A DNA stretch of 49,327 bases from Ramlibacter sp. (GTDB lineage Bacteria; Pseudomonadota; Gammaproteobacteria; Burkholderiales; Burkholderiaceae_C): contig NZ_JAQGNQ010000045.1 of NCBI RefSeq assembly GCF_028291745.1, positions 1 to 49,327 on the forward strand, in the 5' to 3' direction. Within the stretch, counting starts at the first letter, position 1. Every line of letters begins with the position of its first letter. Shown here piece by piece: positions 1 to 8,539 of this stretch. Under the pieces are notes generated by a model. The model did no database searches. It saw only the letters and a program-made list of their open reading frames with translations, and was not told the DNA's origin. Both the position numbers and the translations under genes were made by a program.

Positions 1-348
1 GGCGGGCGCGACGAGGGGCCGGCGCGCGACGCGCTGCACGACCTGCGCACGGGCGCCGACATCGTCGCGCTGCAAGGCGCCCGCGAGGGGCTGCCGCGCG
101 GCGTTGCGGAAGTGGTGCTGCGCGAACTGGCCGCCCTGTTCTTCGGGCGCCGCGCCCTGCCCCTCGCGGCGCAAGCCGGTGCGATGCTGCCGCGGCTCGA
201 TGCCGCACTCGATGCGGCCGTGCACCAGCGCGCCGACGACGACGCGCAGCGGCGCGCTCTCGCGGCGCTGGTGGGCCTGCGGCGCAACCTCTTTCCCGAC
301 GCGCCGCCGGTGCGGCCCGCGGTCCCCATGCCAGGAGAGCCGCGGTGA
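1..348 (+). CDS. FUSC-family (fusaric acid/aromatic acid exporter) membrane protein, C-terminal end only
   Basis: This is the 3' end of a gene whose start lies left of the window. The frame is open from base 1 to a TGA at 346-348 (about 115 residues). The visible part is a hydrophilic, Ala/Arg/Leu-rich helical tail without membrane segments, as found at the cytoplasmic C-terminus of FUSC/AaeB-type proteins. The call rests mainly on context: DUF1656, an HlyD adaptor and an outer-membrane factor follow directly, which is the standard order of fusaric-acid or aromatic-acid efflux operons. The stop overlaps the next start (GTGA at 345-348), so translation is probably coupled. In that system FUSC would be the inner-membrane pump. 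Confidence 0.7.
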   Translation, partial: GGRDEGPARDALHDLRTGADIVALQGAREGLPRGVAEVVLRELAALFFGRRALPLAAQAGAMLPRLDAALDAAVHQRADDDAQRRALAALVGLRRNLFPDAPPVRPAVPMPGEPR

Positions 349-557
349 TCGGCGACGCTTCCCTCTACGGCCTCTATGTGCCCTGGCTGCTGGTGCTGTG
401 CGGACTCGGGCTCGCGGTGTCGTGGGCGGTGCGCCGCCTGCTGGCCGCGATCGGCTTCTATCGCTGGGTGTGGCACCCGGCCCTCTTCGACCTGGCGCTG
501 TACGCGCTCGTGGTGTGCGGCCTCGCGGCCGCCACCTCACCCCTGACAAGCGCATGA
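345..557 (+). CDS. DUF1656 small inner-membrane protein of an efflux operon (AaeX-like)
   Basis: This 70-residue protein starts with GTG and has two hydrophobic segments, roughly residues 8-30 and 44-65, separated by a short basic loop (VRRLL). The size, the two helices and the acidic/aromatic beginning (GDASLYGLYVPW) match DUF1656 proteins. These sit between the FUSC pump and the HlyD adaptor in AaeAB-like and fusaric-acid efflux operons. Its exact role is unknown; it is thought to assist the pump. It overlaps FUSC by GTGA and the next gene by ATGA (554-557), so the genes are tightly coupled. Confidence 0.85.
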   Translation: MIGDASLYGLYVPWLLVLCGLGLAVSWAVRRLLAAIGFYRWVWHPALFDLALYALVVCGLAAATSPLTSA

Positions 558-1507
558 CTGCAAGAACCTGGGCGGCCCACGGCCGCATGATGAACGTGGC
601 GCGCGCCCTCGTGACGCTGGCCGCCGTCGCGGCAGCGAGCTGGGCCGTGCTGCGCCTGTGGGACCACTACGAACTGGCACCGTGGACGCGCGACGGCCGC
701 GTGCGGGCGAGCGTCGTGCAGATCGCGCCCGACGTGTCGGGCCTGGTCAGCGAGGTGCCCGTGCACGACAACCAGACCGTGCGTGCCGGCGATGCGCTGT
801 TCAACGTGGACCCTGCCCGCTATGAGCTCGCGGTCCGCCAGGCCGAGGCTGCAGTTGCGGCGCAGCGCATCGTGCTGGCGCAGGCGCTGCGCGAGGACCG
901 CCGCAGCGCGGGCCTGGCCGACCTGATCTCGCAGGAGACGCGCGAGCAGACCCGCATGCACGTGGACCAGGCCCGCGCTGGCGTGGCGCAGGGCGAACTC
1001 GCGGTGGCGGCCGCGCGCCTGAACCTGCAGCGCGCCCAGGTCAAGGCACCGGTTGCCGGCATCGTCACCAACCTCGACCTGCGCGCTGGCGGCTACGCCA
1101 GCGCCGGGCGGCCGGTGCTGGCGCTGGTCGACATGCGCTCGCTCTACGTCGAGGGCTATTTCGAGGAGACCAAGCTGCGACGCATCCGCATCGGCGACCG
1201 CGTGCGCGTGCAGCTGATGGCCGGCTCCGGGGTGCTGGCAGGGACCGTGGACAGCATCGCCGCCGGCATCGCCGACCGCGACCGCTCCACCAGCGCCGAC
1301 CTGCTGCCCAACGTGAATCCCACCTTCAACTGGGTGCGGCTTGCCCAGCGCGTGCCGGTGCGCGTGCGGCTGGATCCGCTGCCCGCCGACTTGCGGCTGG
1401 TGGCCGGCGAGACCGTGAGCGTGGAGGTGATGCAGGGCTCGGGCCTGGATGCCGAGGCCGCCGCTGCCGCGGCGCGCGCGCCTGTGCCCGCAGCGGCGAG
1501 GAGCTGA
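554..1507 (+). CDS. HlyD/EmrA-family periplasmic adaptor (AaeA-like)
   Basis: This 317-residue membrane-fusion protein has one N-terminal transmembrane helix at about residues 13-36. The signature PWTRDGRVRA follows, typical of AaeA/EmrA-type adaptors. Next come a biotinyl-lipoyl-like half motif (IAPDVSGLVSEV), a coiled-coil hairpin rich in Ala/Gln/Arg, and the second lipoyl half (VKAPVAGIVTNLDLRAGGYA). It should link the inner-membrane FUSC pump to the outer-membrane factor encoded next. The start is the ATG overlapping the DUF1656 stop; ATGs at 587 and 590 are possible alternatives. An in-frame extension upstream to 104 is only the shadow of the neighbours. Confidence 0.9.
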   Translation: MTARTWAAHGRMMNVARALVTLAAVAAASWAVLRLWDHYELAPWTRDGRVRASVVQIAPDVSGLVSEVPVHDNQTVRAGDALFNVDPARYELAVRQAEAAVAAQRIVLAQALREDRRSAGLADLISQETREQTRMHVDQARAGVAQGELAVAAARLNLQRAQVKAPVAGIVTNLDLRAGGYASAGRPVLALVDMRSLYVEGYFEETKLRRIRIGDRVRVQLMAGSGVLAGTVDSIAAGIADRDRSTSADLLPNVNPTFNWVRLAQRVPVRVRLDPLPADLRLVAGETVSVEVMQGSGLDAEAAAAAARAPVPAAARS

Positions 1508-1514
1508 AGAAGCG

Positions 1515-2987
1515 ATGGCCATGCCGTTCTCGCGCCCGCTCGCCGCTGGCACCCTCGCCGCACTGCTTGCTGCCTGCAGCACGAGCCCGGTGGGTCCGGA
1601 CTATCACGTGCCCGAGCAGGCCCTGGTGCGGCAACCGGCCGCGGCGGCGTCCTTCGATAGCTCGGCCGCGGCGGAGCACCAGGTCGCCGACGCCGCACCG
1701 CTGCCGGCCCATTGGTGGCGCCTGTACCAGGACCCCGCCCTCGACGCCCTGGTGCAGCAGGCCCTGCAGCACAACACCGACTTGCGCCAGGCCGCGGCCA
1801 ATCTCGAGCGGGTGCAGGCGATGGCGGTGGAGGCAGGGGCCGCGCAGTCCGTGCACGTGGGTATGGATGCAGCCCCGGTCTATGGCCATGTGTCCGGCTT
1901 GTCGCTGCTGCAGCCCGGCTACCAGCCGCCGACGCGGGGCATGGACAGTGTCGGCGTCACGCTGTCGTACCAGCTCGATCTGTTCGGCCAGATCCGCCGT
2001 GGCATCGAGGCCGCCGAGGCGGGCACGGGCTCGGCGCAGGCAGCGCTGGACCTCGCCCGCGTGAACGTTGCCGGCGGCACCGCGCGCGCTTATGCGCTGG
2101 CCTGTTCCGCGGGCCTGCGGCTGCGCACCGCGCAGCATTCGATCGCCCTGCAGCAGCAGGCCCTGGACGTCTCGCAGCGGCTGCAGCAGGCTGGCCGCGT
2201 GGACGTACTCGATGTCGGCCGCGCGCAGTCGCAGTTGCATCAACTGCGGGCCACCGTCCCCGCACTGCAGGCGCAGCGGCAGGGCGCCTTGCTGCAACTG
2301 CAGACGCTGACCGGCACGATTCCCGGCACTGCGCTGCCCCCGGCGGTAGCGAACTGCGAGCGCGCGCCCGTGCTGGCGCAGGCGATCCCGGTCGGTGATG
2401 GCGCCGCGCTGCTGCGCCGCCGCCCCGACGTTCGCGAGGCTGAACGCGAACTGGCCGCGGCCACTGCTCGCATCGGTGTCGTCACCGCCGACCTGTACCC
2501 GAAGATCGCGCTCGGCCTGTCGGCGTCGAGCGCATCGCCGATGTCGGATTTCGGCGCCCGCGATTCGATCGGCTGGAGCGCCGGTCCGCTGATCTCGTGG
2601 ACCCTGCCGAACACCGGTGCCGTGCAGGCACGCATCGGCCAGGCGCAAGCCGGTGCCCGCGGCGCGCTCGCGCATTTCGACGGCACGGTGCTGGCCGCCT
2701 TGCGTGAAACGGAAACCGCGCTGGACGCCTATGCCCGCGAGCTCGATCGCCGCGCCGCGCTTACTGCCGCCCGCGAAGCCGCGGGCCGCGTCGCCGAACA
2801 GGCCCGACGCCTGTACCGCGCGGGCAAGACGGGCTCGCTGGAGACGCTGGACGCCGAGCGCTCGCTGGCGGCCGCCGAGGCGGCGCTGGCCGAGACCCAG
2901 GCGCAACTCGCCGACGACCAGATCCGCTTGTTCATGGCGCTGGGCGGCGGCTGGGAAGCGCCAGGGGAACAGGCGGCGGCGCGCTGA
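1515..2987 (+). CDS. NodT-family outer-membrane efflux lipoprotein
   Basis: This 490-residue TolC-like outer-membrane factor carries a lipoprotein signal: hydrophobic leader, then LAAC with the lipidated Cys at residue 21, followed by the family-typical STSPVGPDY. Two repeats rich in Ala, Leu and Gln form the alpha-barrel halves; the first contains the conserved SYQLDLFG (start of a helical hairpin) and the second RRRPDVREAERELAAATA. All are signatures of the NodT/OprM family. The start ATG at 1515 has a purine-rich ribosome site (GAAGAAG) just inside the end of the adaptor gene, 7 nt upstream. It completes the tripartite exporter begun at base 1. Confidence 0.93.
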   Translation: MAMPFSRPLAAGTLAALLAACSTSPVGPDYHVPEQALVRQPAAAASFDSSAAAEHQVADAAPLPAHWWRLYQDPALDALVQQALQHNTDLRQAAANLERVQAMAVEAGAAQSVHVGMDAAPVYGHVSGLSLLQPGYQPPTRGMDSVGVTLSYQLDLFGQIRRGIEAAEAGTGSAQAALDLARVNVAGGTARAYALACSAGLRLRTAQHSIALQQQALDVSQRLQQAGRVDVLDVGRAQSQLHQLRATVPALQAQRQGALLQLQTLTGTIPGTALPPAVANCERAPVLAQAIPVGDGAALLRRRPDVREAERELAAATARIGVVTADLYPKIALGLSASSASPMSDFGARDSIGWSAGPLISWTLPNTGAVQARIGQAQAGARGALAHFDGTVLAALRETETALDAYARELDRRAALTAAREAAGRVAEQARRLYRAGKTGSLETLDAERSLAAAEAALAETQAQLADDQIRLFMALGGGWEAPGEQAAAR

Positions 2988-3011
2988 GCGGAGGGCCTGT
3001 GCACTGCCCTG

Positions 3012-3031
3012 AAGATGTCGGATGACATCTT
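3012..3031. promoter_or_regulatory. Perfect 8-bp inverted repeat, possible operator
   Basis: AAGATGTC and GACATCTT are separated by 4 nt, in the 120-base gap between the efflux operon and the patatin/bdhA genes. A following T run is too short for a convincing terminator. The size suits a dimeric TetR- or MarR-type operator for the downstream genes, but a weak terminator for the upstream operon is also possible. Confidence 0.4.
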
Positions 3032-3107
3032 TCATGGAGGTCGACGGGCCCGGCCATCGCGTATGCTCCAGCCGAAATGAAGGCTTGCGTTGGCTGATTC
3101 CGTCTCC

Positions 3108-4247
3108 ATGACCACGGCCGCCAAGGCGCTGGTGCTGCAAGGCGGCGGCGCCCTGGGCGCCTACCAGGCCGGCGTCTACGAAGCGCTTTGCGAGAACCAG
3201 AGCAAGCTCGATTGGGTGGCCGGCGTTTCCATCGGCGCCGTCAACGCCGCATTGATCGCCGGCAACGCCCCCGAGCACCGGGTCGCGCGCCTGCGGGAAT
3301 TCTGGCAATTGCTGTCCTCCGCCCCCGCGCAGAACCTGCCGCTGCACTGGGGCGAGCGCTCGTTCCTGAACCAGTGGAGCGCTGCCGCCGGTGCGCTGGT
3401 GGGCATCCCCGGCCTGTTTCGTCCGCGCGTGGATCCATCCCTGCTGCTCGGCGGGGCGGCGCCGGTGCTGAGCTACTACGACACGGCGCCGCTGAAGGCC
3501 GCGCTGGAGCGGCTGGTCGACTTCGATCGCATCAACCGGCGCGAGATGCGCCTGAGCGTGGGCGCCGTCAACGTGCGCACCGGCAATTCGACCTATTTCG
3601 ACAACAGCACGCAGCGCATCGGCGTCGAACACATCATGGCCAGCGGCGCCCTGCCCCCGGGCTTTCCGCCGGTGCACATAGCAGGGCAGGATTACTGGGA
3701 TGGCGGCATCCTGTCGAACACGCCCCTGCAGTACGTGCTCGATTCGTTTCCGCGCAGCCGCCGGCTGGTGGTGCTGCAGGTCGACCTGTTCAGCGCCCGC
3801 GGGCCGATGCCCCACACGCTGTCGGAAGTGGTCGAGCGGCAAAAGGACATCACGTATTCCAGCCGCACCCGCATGAACACCGACGCGCTCGCCGCCAACG
3901 TGAACCTGCAGCAGGCGCTGGCCGACCTGATCGCCAGGCTGCCCCCGCGCCTGCGCAACGACCCCGCGGTGCACGCCCTGAACGAGCACATGACGCACCA
4001 GCCGATCGACATCGTGCACCTGATCTACCGCGACAAGCCCTACGAGCTCGACTCGAAGGACTACGAGTTCTCGCGTGCCATGGTCGAAGAGCACTGGCAG
4101 GCCGGCGCGCGCGACATGCGCAACACCATCGCGCATCCCGAGTGGCTGCAACGCGCCACGCAGGACGGGGTCACCACCTTCGACCTCACCGAGCCCGGTG
4201 GCGCCAAGGTGCGGCGGCCCGGCCCCGACACCGAGGCCGCGGGATGA
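3108..4247 (+). CDS. Patatin-like phospholipase (DUF3734 type)
   Basis: A 379-residue patatin-family hydrolase. It has the oxyanion-hole glycine loop QGGGALG at residues 11-17, the nucleophile elbow GVSIG with Ser41, and the catalytic Asp in WDGG at about residue 198, which form the Ser-Asp dyad. The C-terminal extension ([12 protein letters not shown] to the end) fits the DUF3734 architecture, often encoded beside 3-hydroxybutyrate dehydrogenase in Burkholderiales. The partner gene follows here with a stop/start overlap or a 32-nt gap, suggesting a joint role in lipid or polyhydroxybutyrate turnover. The start is taken as ATG 3108; an in-frame TTG at 3090 would add six residues. No signal peptide is visible, so it should be cytoplasmic. 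Confidence 0.9.
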   Translation: MTTAAKALVLQGGGALGAYQAGVYEALCENQSKLDWVAGVSIGAVNAALIAGNAPEHRVARLREFWQLLSSAPAQNLPLHWGERSFLNQWSAAAGALVGIPGLFRPRVDPSLLLGGAAPVLSYYDTAPLKAALERLVDFDRINRREMRLSVGAVNVRTGNSTYFDNSTQRIGVEHIMASGALPPGFPPVHIAGQDYWDGGILSNTPLQYVLDSFPRSRRLVVLQVDLFSARGPMPHTLSEVVERQKDITYSSRTRMNTDALAANVNLQQALADLIARLPPRLRNDPAVHALNEHMTHQPIDIVHLIYRDKPYELDSKDYEFSRAMVEEHWQAGARDMRNTIAHPEWLQRATQDGVTTFDLTEPGGAKVRRPGPDTEAAG

Positions 4248-4279
4248 ACATGGCCCAACACCCCCACCAGGAGCTTTCC

Positions 4280-5062
4280 ATGCAACTCAAGGACAAGGTC
4301 GCCTTCATCACCGGCTCGGCCAGCGGCATCGGCAAGGAGATCGCCATCGTGTATGCCCGCGAGGGCGCCAGCATCGTCATCGCCGACCTGAACAAGGCGG
4401 CGGCCGATGCCACTGCCGCTGAACTCACGGCCAGCGGTGCAAAGGCCGTCGGCGTCGCCGTGGACGTCACCAGCGAGGAGCAGGTGAACGCGGCGGTCGA
4501 ACAGGGGGCCGCGGCTTTCGGCGGCATCGACATCCTGGTCAGCAATGCCGGCATCCAGATCGTGCATCCGCTGGAGGAGTTCTCCTTTGCCGACTGGAAG
4601 AAGATGCTCGCGATCCATCTCGATGGCGCCTTCCTCACCACCCGCGCCTGCCTGAAGCACATGTACGCGCAGGGCCGCGGCGGCAGCGTGATCTACATGG
4701 GATCGGTGCACTCCAAGGAAGCGTCGCTGCTGAAGGCGCCGTACGTCACCGCCAAGCACGGCCTGATCGGCCTGTGCAAGACCGTGGCCAAGGAGGGTGC
4801 CCGGCACAACGTGCGCGCCAACGTGATCTGCCCCGGCTTCGTGCGCACCCCGCTGGTGGAAAAGCAGATCCCCGAACAGGCGAAGACGCTCGGGATCAGC
4901 GAAGACGACGTGATCCGCAAGGTGATGCTCAAGGACACCGTGGACGGCGAGTTCACCACCACCGACGACGTCGCCCAGGTCGCGCTGATGTTCGCGGCCT
5001 TCCCGACCAATGCGCTCACCGGCCAGTCGCTGGTGGTGAGCCACGGCTGGTTCATGCAGTAG
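4280..5062 (+). CDS. bdhA: 3-hydroxybutyrate dehydrogenase (SDR family)
   Basis: A 260-residue classical short-chain dehydrogenase that would interconvert D-3-hydroxybutyrate and acetoacetate with NAD(H), the last step of PHB breakdown. Visible motifs are the Rossmann loop TGSASGIG (residues 11-18), NAG, a catalytic Ser in MGSVHS, and YVTAK (catalytic Tyr and Lys). The segment [18 protein letters not shown] and the ending [11 protein letters not shown] are typical of BdhA. A good ribosome site (AGGAG) precedes ATG 4280. An earlier ATG at 4244 overlaps the patatin stop, but the ribosome site and family alignment favour 4280. It is co-transcribed with the phospholipase gene. Confidence 0.95.
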   Translation: MQLKDKVAFITGSASGIGKEIAIVYAREGASIVIADLNKAAADATAAELTASGAKAVGVAVDVTSEEQVNAAVEQGAAAFGGIDILVSNAGIQIVHPLEEFSFADWKKMLAIHLDGAFLTTRACLKHMYAQGRGGSVIYMGSVHSKEASLLKAPYVTAKHGLIGLCKTVAKEGARHNVRANVICPGFVRTPLVEKQIPEQAKTLGISEDDVIRKVMLKDTVDGEFTTTDDVAQVALMFAAFPTNALTGQSLVVSHGWFMQ

Positions 5063-5063
5063 G

Positions 5064-5096
5064 GCTAATGCACGCCTAAGACTGCAGTGCTAGGGT
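5064..5096 (+). promoter_or_regulatory. Autoregulatory operator and promoter of the QseB-like regulator gene
   Basis: Two half-sites, GCTAAT (5064-5069) and CCTAAG (5075-5080), lie exactly 11 bp apart, the spacing used by OmpR/PmrA/QseB-type regulators. Ten bases later is a -10-like TAGGGT (5091-5096). The same geometry (half-site, N10, -10) recurs at 7191-7212 upstream of the DUF4148 gene. On the other strand the half-sites carry the TTA core seen in PmrA/QseB boxes. A ribosome site (CAGGAG) and the start at 5116 follow. Confidence 0.6.
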
Positions 5097-5115
5097 GCGC
5101 GCAGGAGCCTGAACC

Positions 5116-5799
5116 ATGCGTGTGCTGTTGGTCGAAGACGACGAGATGATCGGCCGCAGCCTGCGGGAAGCCCTGTCTGCGCGCGGCTGGTCGGTCGATT
5201 GGGTGAAAGACGGCCTGCTGGCGCAAAGCGCCTGGGCCGACGGCGACTATGCCTGCGTGCTGCTCGACCTGGGCCTGCCCAAGCGCGACGGCGTCGAGGT
5301 GCTGCGGCAGGCGCGCGGGCGCGGCGATGCCACGCCGGTGGTCGTGCTCACCGCGCGCGACGGCGTCGACGATCGCATCTACGGCCTGGACGTCGGCGCC
5401 GACGACTACCTGCTCAAGCCCTATGAAGTCCGCGAGCTGGTGGCGCGCATGCGGGCCGTCATCCGGCGGCGGGACGGCAGCGCGCATTCGCTCGTCGGCA
5501 ACGCTGCGCTGCAACTGGATCTCACCACGCGCGAGGTGCTGCTGGCCGGAGAACGCTCGCAGCTGTCCGCGCGCGAATTCGCACTGCTGCACGCGCTGCT
5601 CGAACGGCCTGGCGCGATCCTGTCGCGCGAGCAACTGGAGAACCGGATCTACGGCTGGGGCGACGAGGTGAGCAGCAATGCGGTGGACGTGCTGATCCAC
5701 GGCATGCGCCGCAAGCTCGGGCCTGATGCGATCCGCAACGTGCGCGGGCTCGGTTGGCGCGTGGCGATGCCCACCGCCGACGCAAGGAGCGCCGCGTGA
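5116..5799 (+). CDS. OmpR-family response regulator, QseB/TctD-like
   Basis: This 227-residue protein has an N-terminal receiver domain with acidic pocket EDD (7-9), phosphoacceptor Asp51 in LLDLGLPKRDG, a switch Thr in LTARD, and Lys in KPY. A C-terminal winged helix follows (LSAREFALL, VDVLIHGMRRKLG, IRNVRGLGWRV). It forms an operon with the kinase downstream (GTGA overlap). Upstream is an 11-bp direct repeat suited to autoregulation. Gene order and sequence type resemble QseBC/PmrAB-like systems of betaproteobacteria; the physiological signal cannot be read from the sequence. Confidence 0.93.
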   Translation: MRVLLVEDDEMIGRSLREALSARGWSVDWVKDGLLAQSAWADGDYACVLLDLGLPKRDGVEVLRQARGRGDATPVVVLTARDGVDDRIYGLDVGADDYLLKPYEVRELVARMRAVIRRRDGSAHSLVGNAALQLDLTTREVLLAGERSQLSAREFALLHALLERPGAILSREQLENRIYGWGDEVSSNAVDVLIHGMRRKLGPDAIRNVRGLGWRVAMPTADARSAA

Positions 5800-7148
5800 A
5801 GTGGAGCGTCTTCCCTGCGGGCCGCCTGTGTTCGTTGCGCCGCGCGCTGCTGCTCTGGCTGGTGCCGCTGTTCCTCGCCGTGGGCAGCGCGGCGGCGGCA
5901 CTGTCCTATTGGTCGTATGCGCAGATGGTCGATGCCTTCATGGACGACCAGATGCAGCAGCTCGCCGCCACCATTGCGGCCAATCCGGGCGTTCATCCGG
6001 CGCCCCAGAGCGCCGAACGTGTGCACCGATGGGGCGCTTACGTGGTGCAGGTGTACGGGCCCGACGGGCGCCTGCGCGCGACCTCGTCCGCGGACGTCGA
6101 GCTCGGACTGGTGGCGCAGGAGGGCTTCCACGACGCGGCGGCCGGCGGCTTGCGCTGGCGCGTGTACACGGTGCCGGCTGCCGCCGCGGCGCCGGACCGC
6201 GTGCAGGTCCTGCAAAGCGCGGCCTTCCGCGACCGGCTCGCCGCCGAACGTGCGGGCGCCGCGGTGGCGCCCGTGCTGCTGCTGCTGCCGCTGTCGCTGT
6301 TCATCCTGTGGGCCCTGGCCCGCGCCATGTCGCTGGCCTTGCGCGACATCGCATGCCAGGCGGCGCAGCAGGACGAACACCACATCGCCGAACTGTCGGT
6401 GCGCGGCGTCCCGCAGGAGATCGTGCCCATGGTGCTGTCCTTCAACAGCCTGCTGCGGCGCTTGCGCGAGGCATTCGCCACGCAACGGCGCTTCGTGCAG
6501 GACGCCGCGCACGAACTGCGCACGCCCATCACGGCCATCGCCCTGCAGCTGGAAAACATGCACCAGGACGTGCAGTGCGAGGCGGCCGCCGGGCGCTACG
6601 GGCAACTGCACGCCGGCGTGCGCCGGGCGCAGCGGCTGGTGGAGCAGTTGCTGCGACTGTCACGCCAGGAGGCCGCCGGCGCCGATGGTCCGGCGATGGT
6701 CGACCTGCAGGCGCAGCTGCGCGAGAGCATGAACACGCTGATCGGCCTGGCCGACCAGCGCAGCATCGATCTCGGCTTCGTCGGCCCGCCACCGGCGGCG
6801 CGGCCGCTCACCCTGCACTGCGTCGCGGGTGACCTGCGCAGCCTGCTCGACAACCTGATCGAGAACGCGCTGCGCTACACGCCGCAAGGGGGCGTGGTCG
6901 ACGTACGCCTGCTGCAGGAGCAAGGCCGCATTGCCGTGGAAGTGGTGGACACCGGTCCGGGCATTCCGCAGGACCTCCTGCCCCGGGTGTTCGATCGCTT
7001 CTTCCGCGTGCCGGGCACGAGTGCCGAGGGCAGCGGCCTGGGCCTCGCCATCGCGCGCGGCGCGGCGCAGCGCTGCGGGCTCGCGCTCACGCTGCGCAAT
7101 CGCGGCGACCGCAGCGGCCTGGTCGCGCGCATCGAGGCGCTTGCCTAG
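5796..7148 (+). CDS. Sensor histidine kinase, QseC-like
   Basis: A 450-residue membrane kinase. Transmembrane helix 1 is at about 16-37, followed by a periplasmic domain of roughly 115 residues, helix 2 at about 155-175, and a HAMP-like linker. The dimerisation/phosphoacceptor helix FVQDAAHELRTP has His239. The ATPase domain has N-box NLIENALRY, DTGPGIP and the G2 box GSGLGLAIARG. The start is GTG 5796, overlapping the regulator stop, with an AAGGAG ribosome site ahead of it; a longer frame from 5754 is antisense-free but lies within the regulator. It would phosphorylate the regulator encoded just before it. Confidence 0.93.
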   Translation: MKWSVFPAGRLCSLRRALLLWLVPLFLAVGSAAAALSYWSYAQMVDAFMDDQMQQLAATIAANPGVHPAPQSAERVHRWGAYVVQVYGPDGRLRATSSADVELGLVAQEGFHDAAAGGLRWRVYTVPAAAAAPDRVQVLQSAAFRDRLAAERAGAAVAPVLLLLPLSLFILWALARAMSLALRDIACQAAQQDEHHIAELSVRGVPQEIVPMVLSFNSLLRRLREAFATQRRFVQDAAHELRTPITAIALQLENMHQDVQCEAAAGRYGQLHAGVRRAQRLVEQLLRLSRQEAAGADGPAMVDLQAQLRESMNTLIGLADQRSIDLGFVGPPPAARPLTLHCVAGDLRSLLDNLIENALRYTPQGGVVDVRLLQEQGRIAVEVVDTGPGIPQDLLPRVFDRFFRVPGTSAEGSGLGLAIARGAAQRCGLALTLRNRGDRSGLVARIEALA

Positions 7149-7157
7149 TTCACAGGC

Positions 7158-7212
7158 GCTAAGTCGTGGCTAAGAGAAGCCTCAGGCGCCGCTAACTCCA
7201 GGTTCCTACATT
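7158..7212 (+). promoter_or_regulatory. Four-copy 11-bp-phased operator and promoter of the DUF4148 gene
   Basis: Half-sites start every 11 bases: GCTAAG at 7158, GCTAAG at 7169, a degenerate CCTCAG at 7180 and GCTAAC at 7191. The last ends exactly 10 nt before a -10-like TACATT (7207-7212). Half-site sequence, period and distance to the -10 match the operator before the response regulator gene (5064-5096). This marks the DUF4148 gene as a probable direct target of that two-component system. Confidence 0.6.
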
Positions 7213-7291
7213 GAGTGAACGGTTGGTGCGGGCATGAAAGCAGCACTGGCCGCGAAAGTCACCCTGACCACTCACTGAACGAGGAACCATC

Positions 7292-7651
7292 ATGAACCGC
7301 TACCTGATCGCATCCGTGCTCGCCATCGCCGCCGCCGCCACCAGCGTTGCCTTTGCCGACGACATCACCGTGGACCCGAATCCCTTCGCGTCGACGCTGA
7401 CCCGTGGCGAAGTGAACGCGCAGCTGCAGCAGTACCGCACCGCGCGCGTCAACCCGTGGGCGACCAGCTACAACCAGCTCGCGGGATTCAAGAGCTCGCG
7501 CACGCGCGCGGAGGTCACCGCCGAATTCCTGCAGGCCCGCGACGAAGTCGCGGCCCTGAACGGGGAAGACAGCGGTGCGTCCTGGCTCGCGGCGCAAGCG
7601 CGGCACGCCGCCCCACCCGTGGCGGTGGGCGGCATGCTGCTGGCGCACTAG
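7292..7651 (+). CDS. Secreted DUF4148-domain protein
   Basis: A 119-residue protein with a signal peptide ending near AFA-DDITVD, so it is periplasmic or secreted. The mature part has two copies of a TRAEV-type motif (LTRGEVNAQL near residue 37 and TRAEVTAEF near residue 69), separated by NPWATSYNQL. This is the Comamonadaceae version of the DUF4148 family of unknown function. The ribosome site GAGGAA precedes the ATG. It lies downstream of the QseBC-like operon behind an operator matching that operon's own. The stop directly abuts the stop of the convergent gene at 7652. Confidence 0.85.
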   Translation: MNRYLIASVLAIAAAATSVAFADDITVDPNPFASTLTRGEVNAQLQQYRTARVNPWATSYNQLAGFKSSRTRAEVTAEFLQARDEVAALNGEDSGASWLAAQARHAAPPVAVGGMLLAH

Positions 7652-8017
7652 TTAGTAGCCGTTGCGGATCACCGTCACGCGGCGGTTGACCCCGTAGCCC
7701 GGACGATGCCCGTCGCGCACGATCACGTGGCGCATCGGCTCGTAGCGGTGGCGGACCACCACGGTGCGGTGCATGCGCGGGCCGAAGTCGCCGGCCTCGC
7801 CATAACGCGTGGAACGCCGCACGAACGTGCTGCCATCGGGGCGGTCGACGCGCACCGTCCGGTGAACCCCGTTGAATTCGTCCGAGCGCACGTGCTTGGT
7901 CACCACGGCGCCGTCAGGCCGCTGGTGCGTGACGGTCAAGTCTTGCGCGAAAGCCTGGCTGGTCGCGAAACCGGTGGCGGCGACCGCCACGGCAATGGCA
8001 ATGGTCCTGATATTCAT
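7652..8017 (-). CDS. Small secreted basic protein with repeated RPDG motif, function unknown
   Basis: A 121-residue protein with a clear signal peptide (MNIRTIAIAVAV to AFAQ). I do not recognise the family. The mature part is Arg/His/Val-rich with two copies of a short repeat, one near TVTHQRPDGAVV and one near TVRVDRPDGSTF; the C-terminal half is very basic (RHRYEPMRHVIVRDGHRP). The start is ATG 8017, preceded by AAGGAG; an upstream extension to 8089 lacks a ribosome site and precedes the signal peptide. It is convergent with the DUF4148 gene, with no bases between the two stop codons. Confidence 0.75.
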   Translation of the reverse strand: MNIRTIAIAVAVAATGFATSQAFAQDLTVTHQRPDGAVVTKHVRSDEFNGVHRTVRVDRPDGSTFVRRSTRYGEAGDFGPRMHRTVVVRHRYEPMRHVIVRDGHRPGYGVNRRVTVIRNGY

Positions 8018-8273
8018 GGTTCTACTCCTTGGATTGCAAACGATGGGGACAGCGTACGGGCTGCCCGTCATCTTTGGAGCGCGAGCCATCGGACATGATC
8101 GAAGGACGCGGGTGCGTGCCGATGCAGGCCTGCTCCGACGGCGTCTGAAACTGGCGGTGCGCCGTTCACCCCACCGGCCACCCGCTTCCTACAAGCGCAT
8201 GCCGTGTCCACTGACCGCACGCTGCCCACGGTGGGGCCACATTGTTGTCTCCACAAATCTCTCGGGAGACACC

Positions 8274-8462
8274 ATGAAATACCAGATCGCCTTCGCATCC
8301 GTCTTCGCTGCCCTGGTCGCGGTCTCCGCGCCGGCCAGTGCCGGAGCCCTGAAGGGTGCCGCCGTCGGTGCCGCGGTGGGTCACGTCGCGGGTCACCATG
8401 CCGCGCTCGGCGCTGCCGCCGGCGCCGCGATCGGACATCACCGGGCGAACAAGAAGGGCTGA
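8274..8462 (+). CDS. Small secreted Gly/Ala/His-rich protein (glycine-zipper-like)
   Basis: A 62-residue protein. A signal peptide runs through about residue 23 (APASA-GALKG). It is followed by a Gly-Ala repeat region (GAAVGAAVGHVAGHH, GAAAGAAIGHH) and a basic tail RANKKG. The pattern resembles glycine-zipper segments of small outer-membrane or periplasmic stress proteins. The ribosome site CGGGAG sits properly before the ATG. The longer frame from 7872 is the shadow of the opposite gene. Function is unknown. TTCCTACA lies 88 nt upstream, and the same octamer lies 89 nt upstream of the DUF4148 start. Confidence 0.7.
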   Translation: MKYQIAFASVFAALVAVSAPASAGALKGAAVGAAVGHVAGHHAALGAAAGAAIGHHRANKKG

Positions 8463-8539
8463 GCCGCCGCCGGTGGGGTGGGTCGCCTGCGCCGGGGCGA
8501 CAATAGGGGGAACCCGGGTGCCCGGAAGGAAAAGGAAGC

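Noticed and set aside
1326..4151. 941-codon minus-strand open frame opposite the efflux and patatin genes
   Set aside because: Low-complexity Arg/Gln/His product with no motifs. The plus-strand genes carry clear family signatures and ribosome sites.
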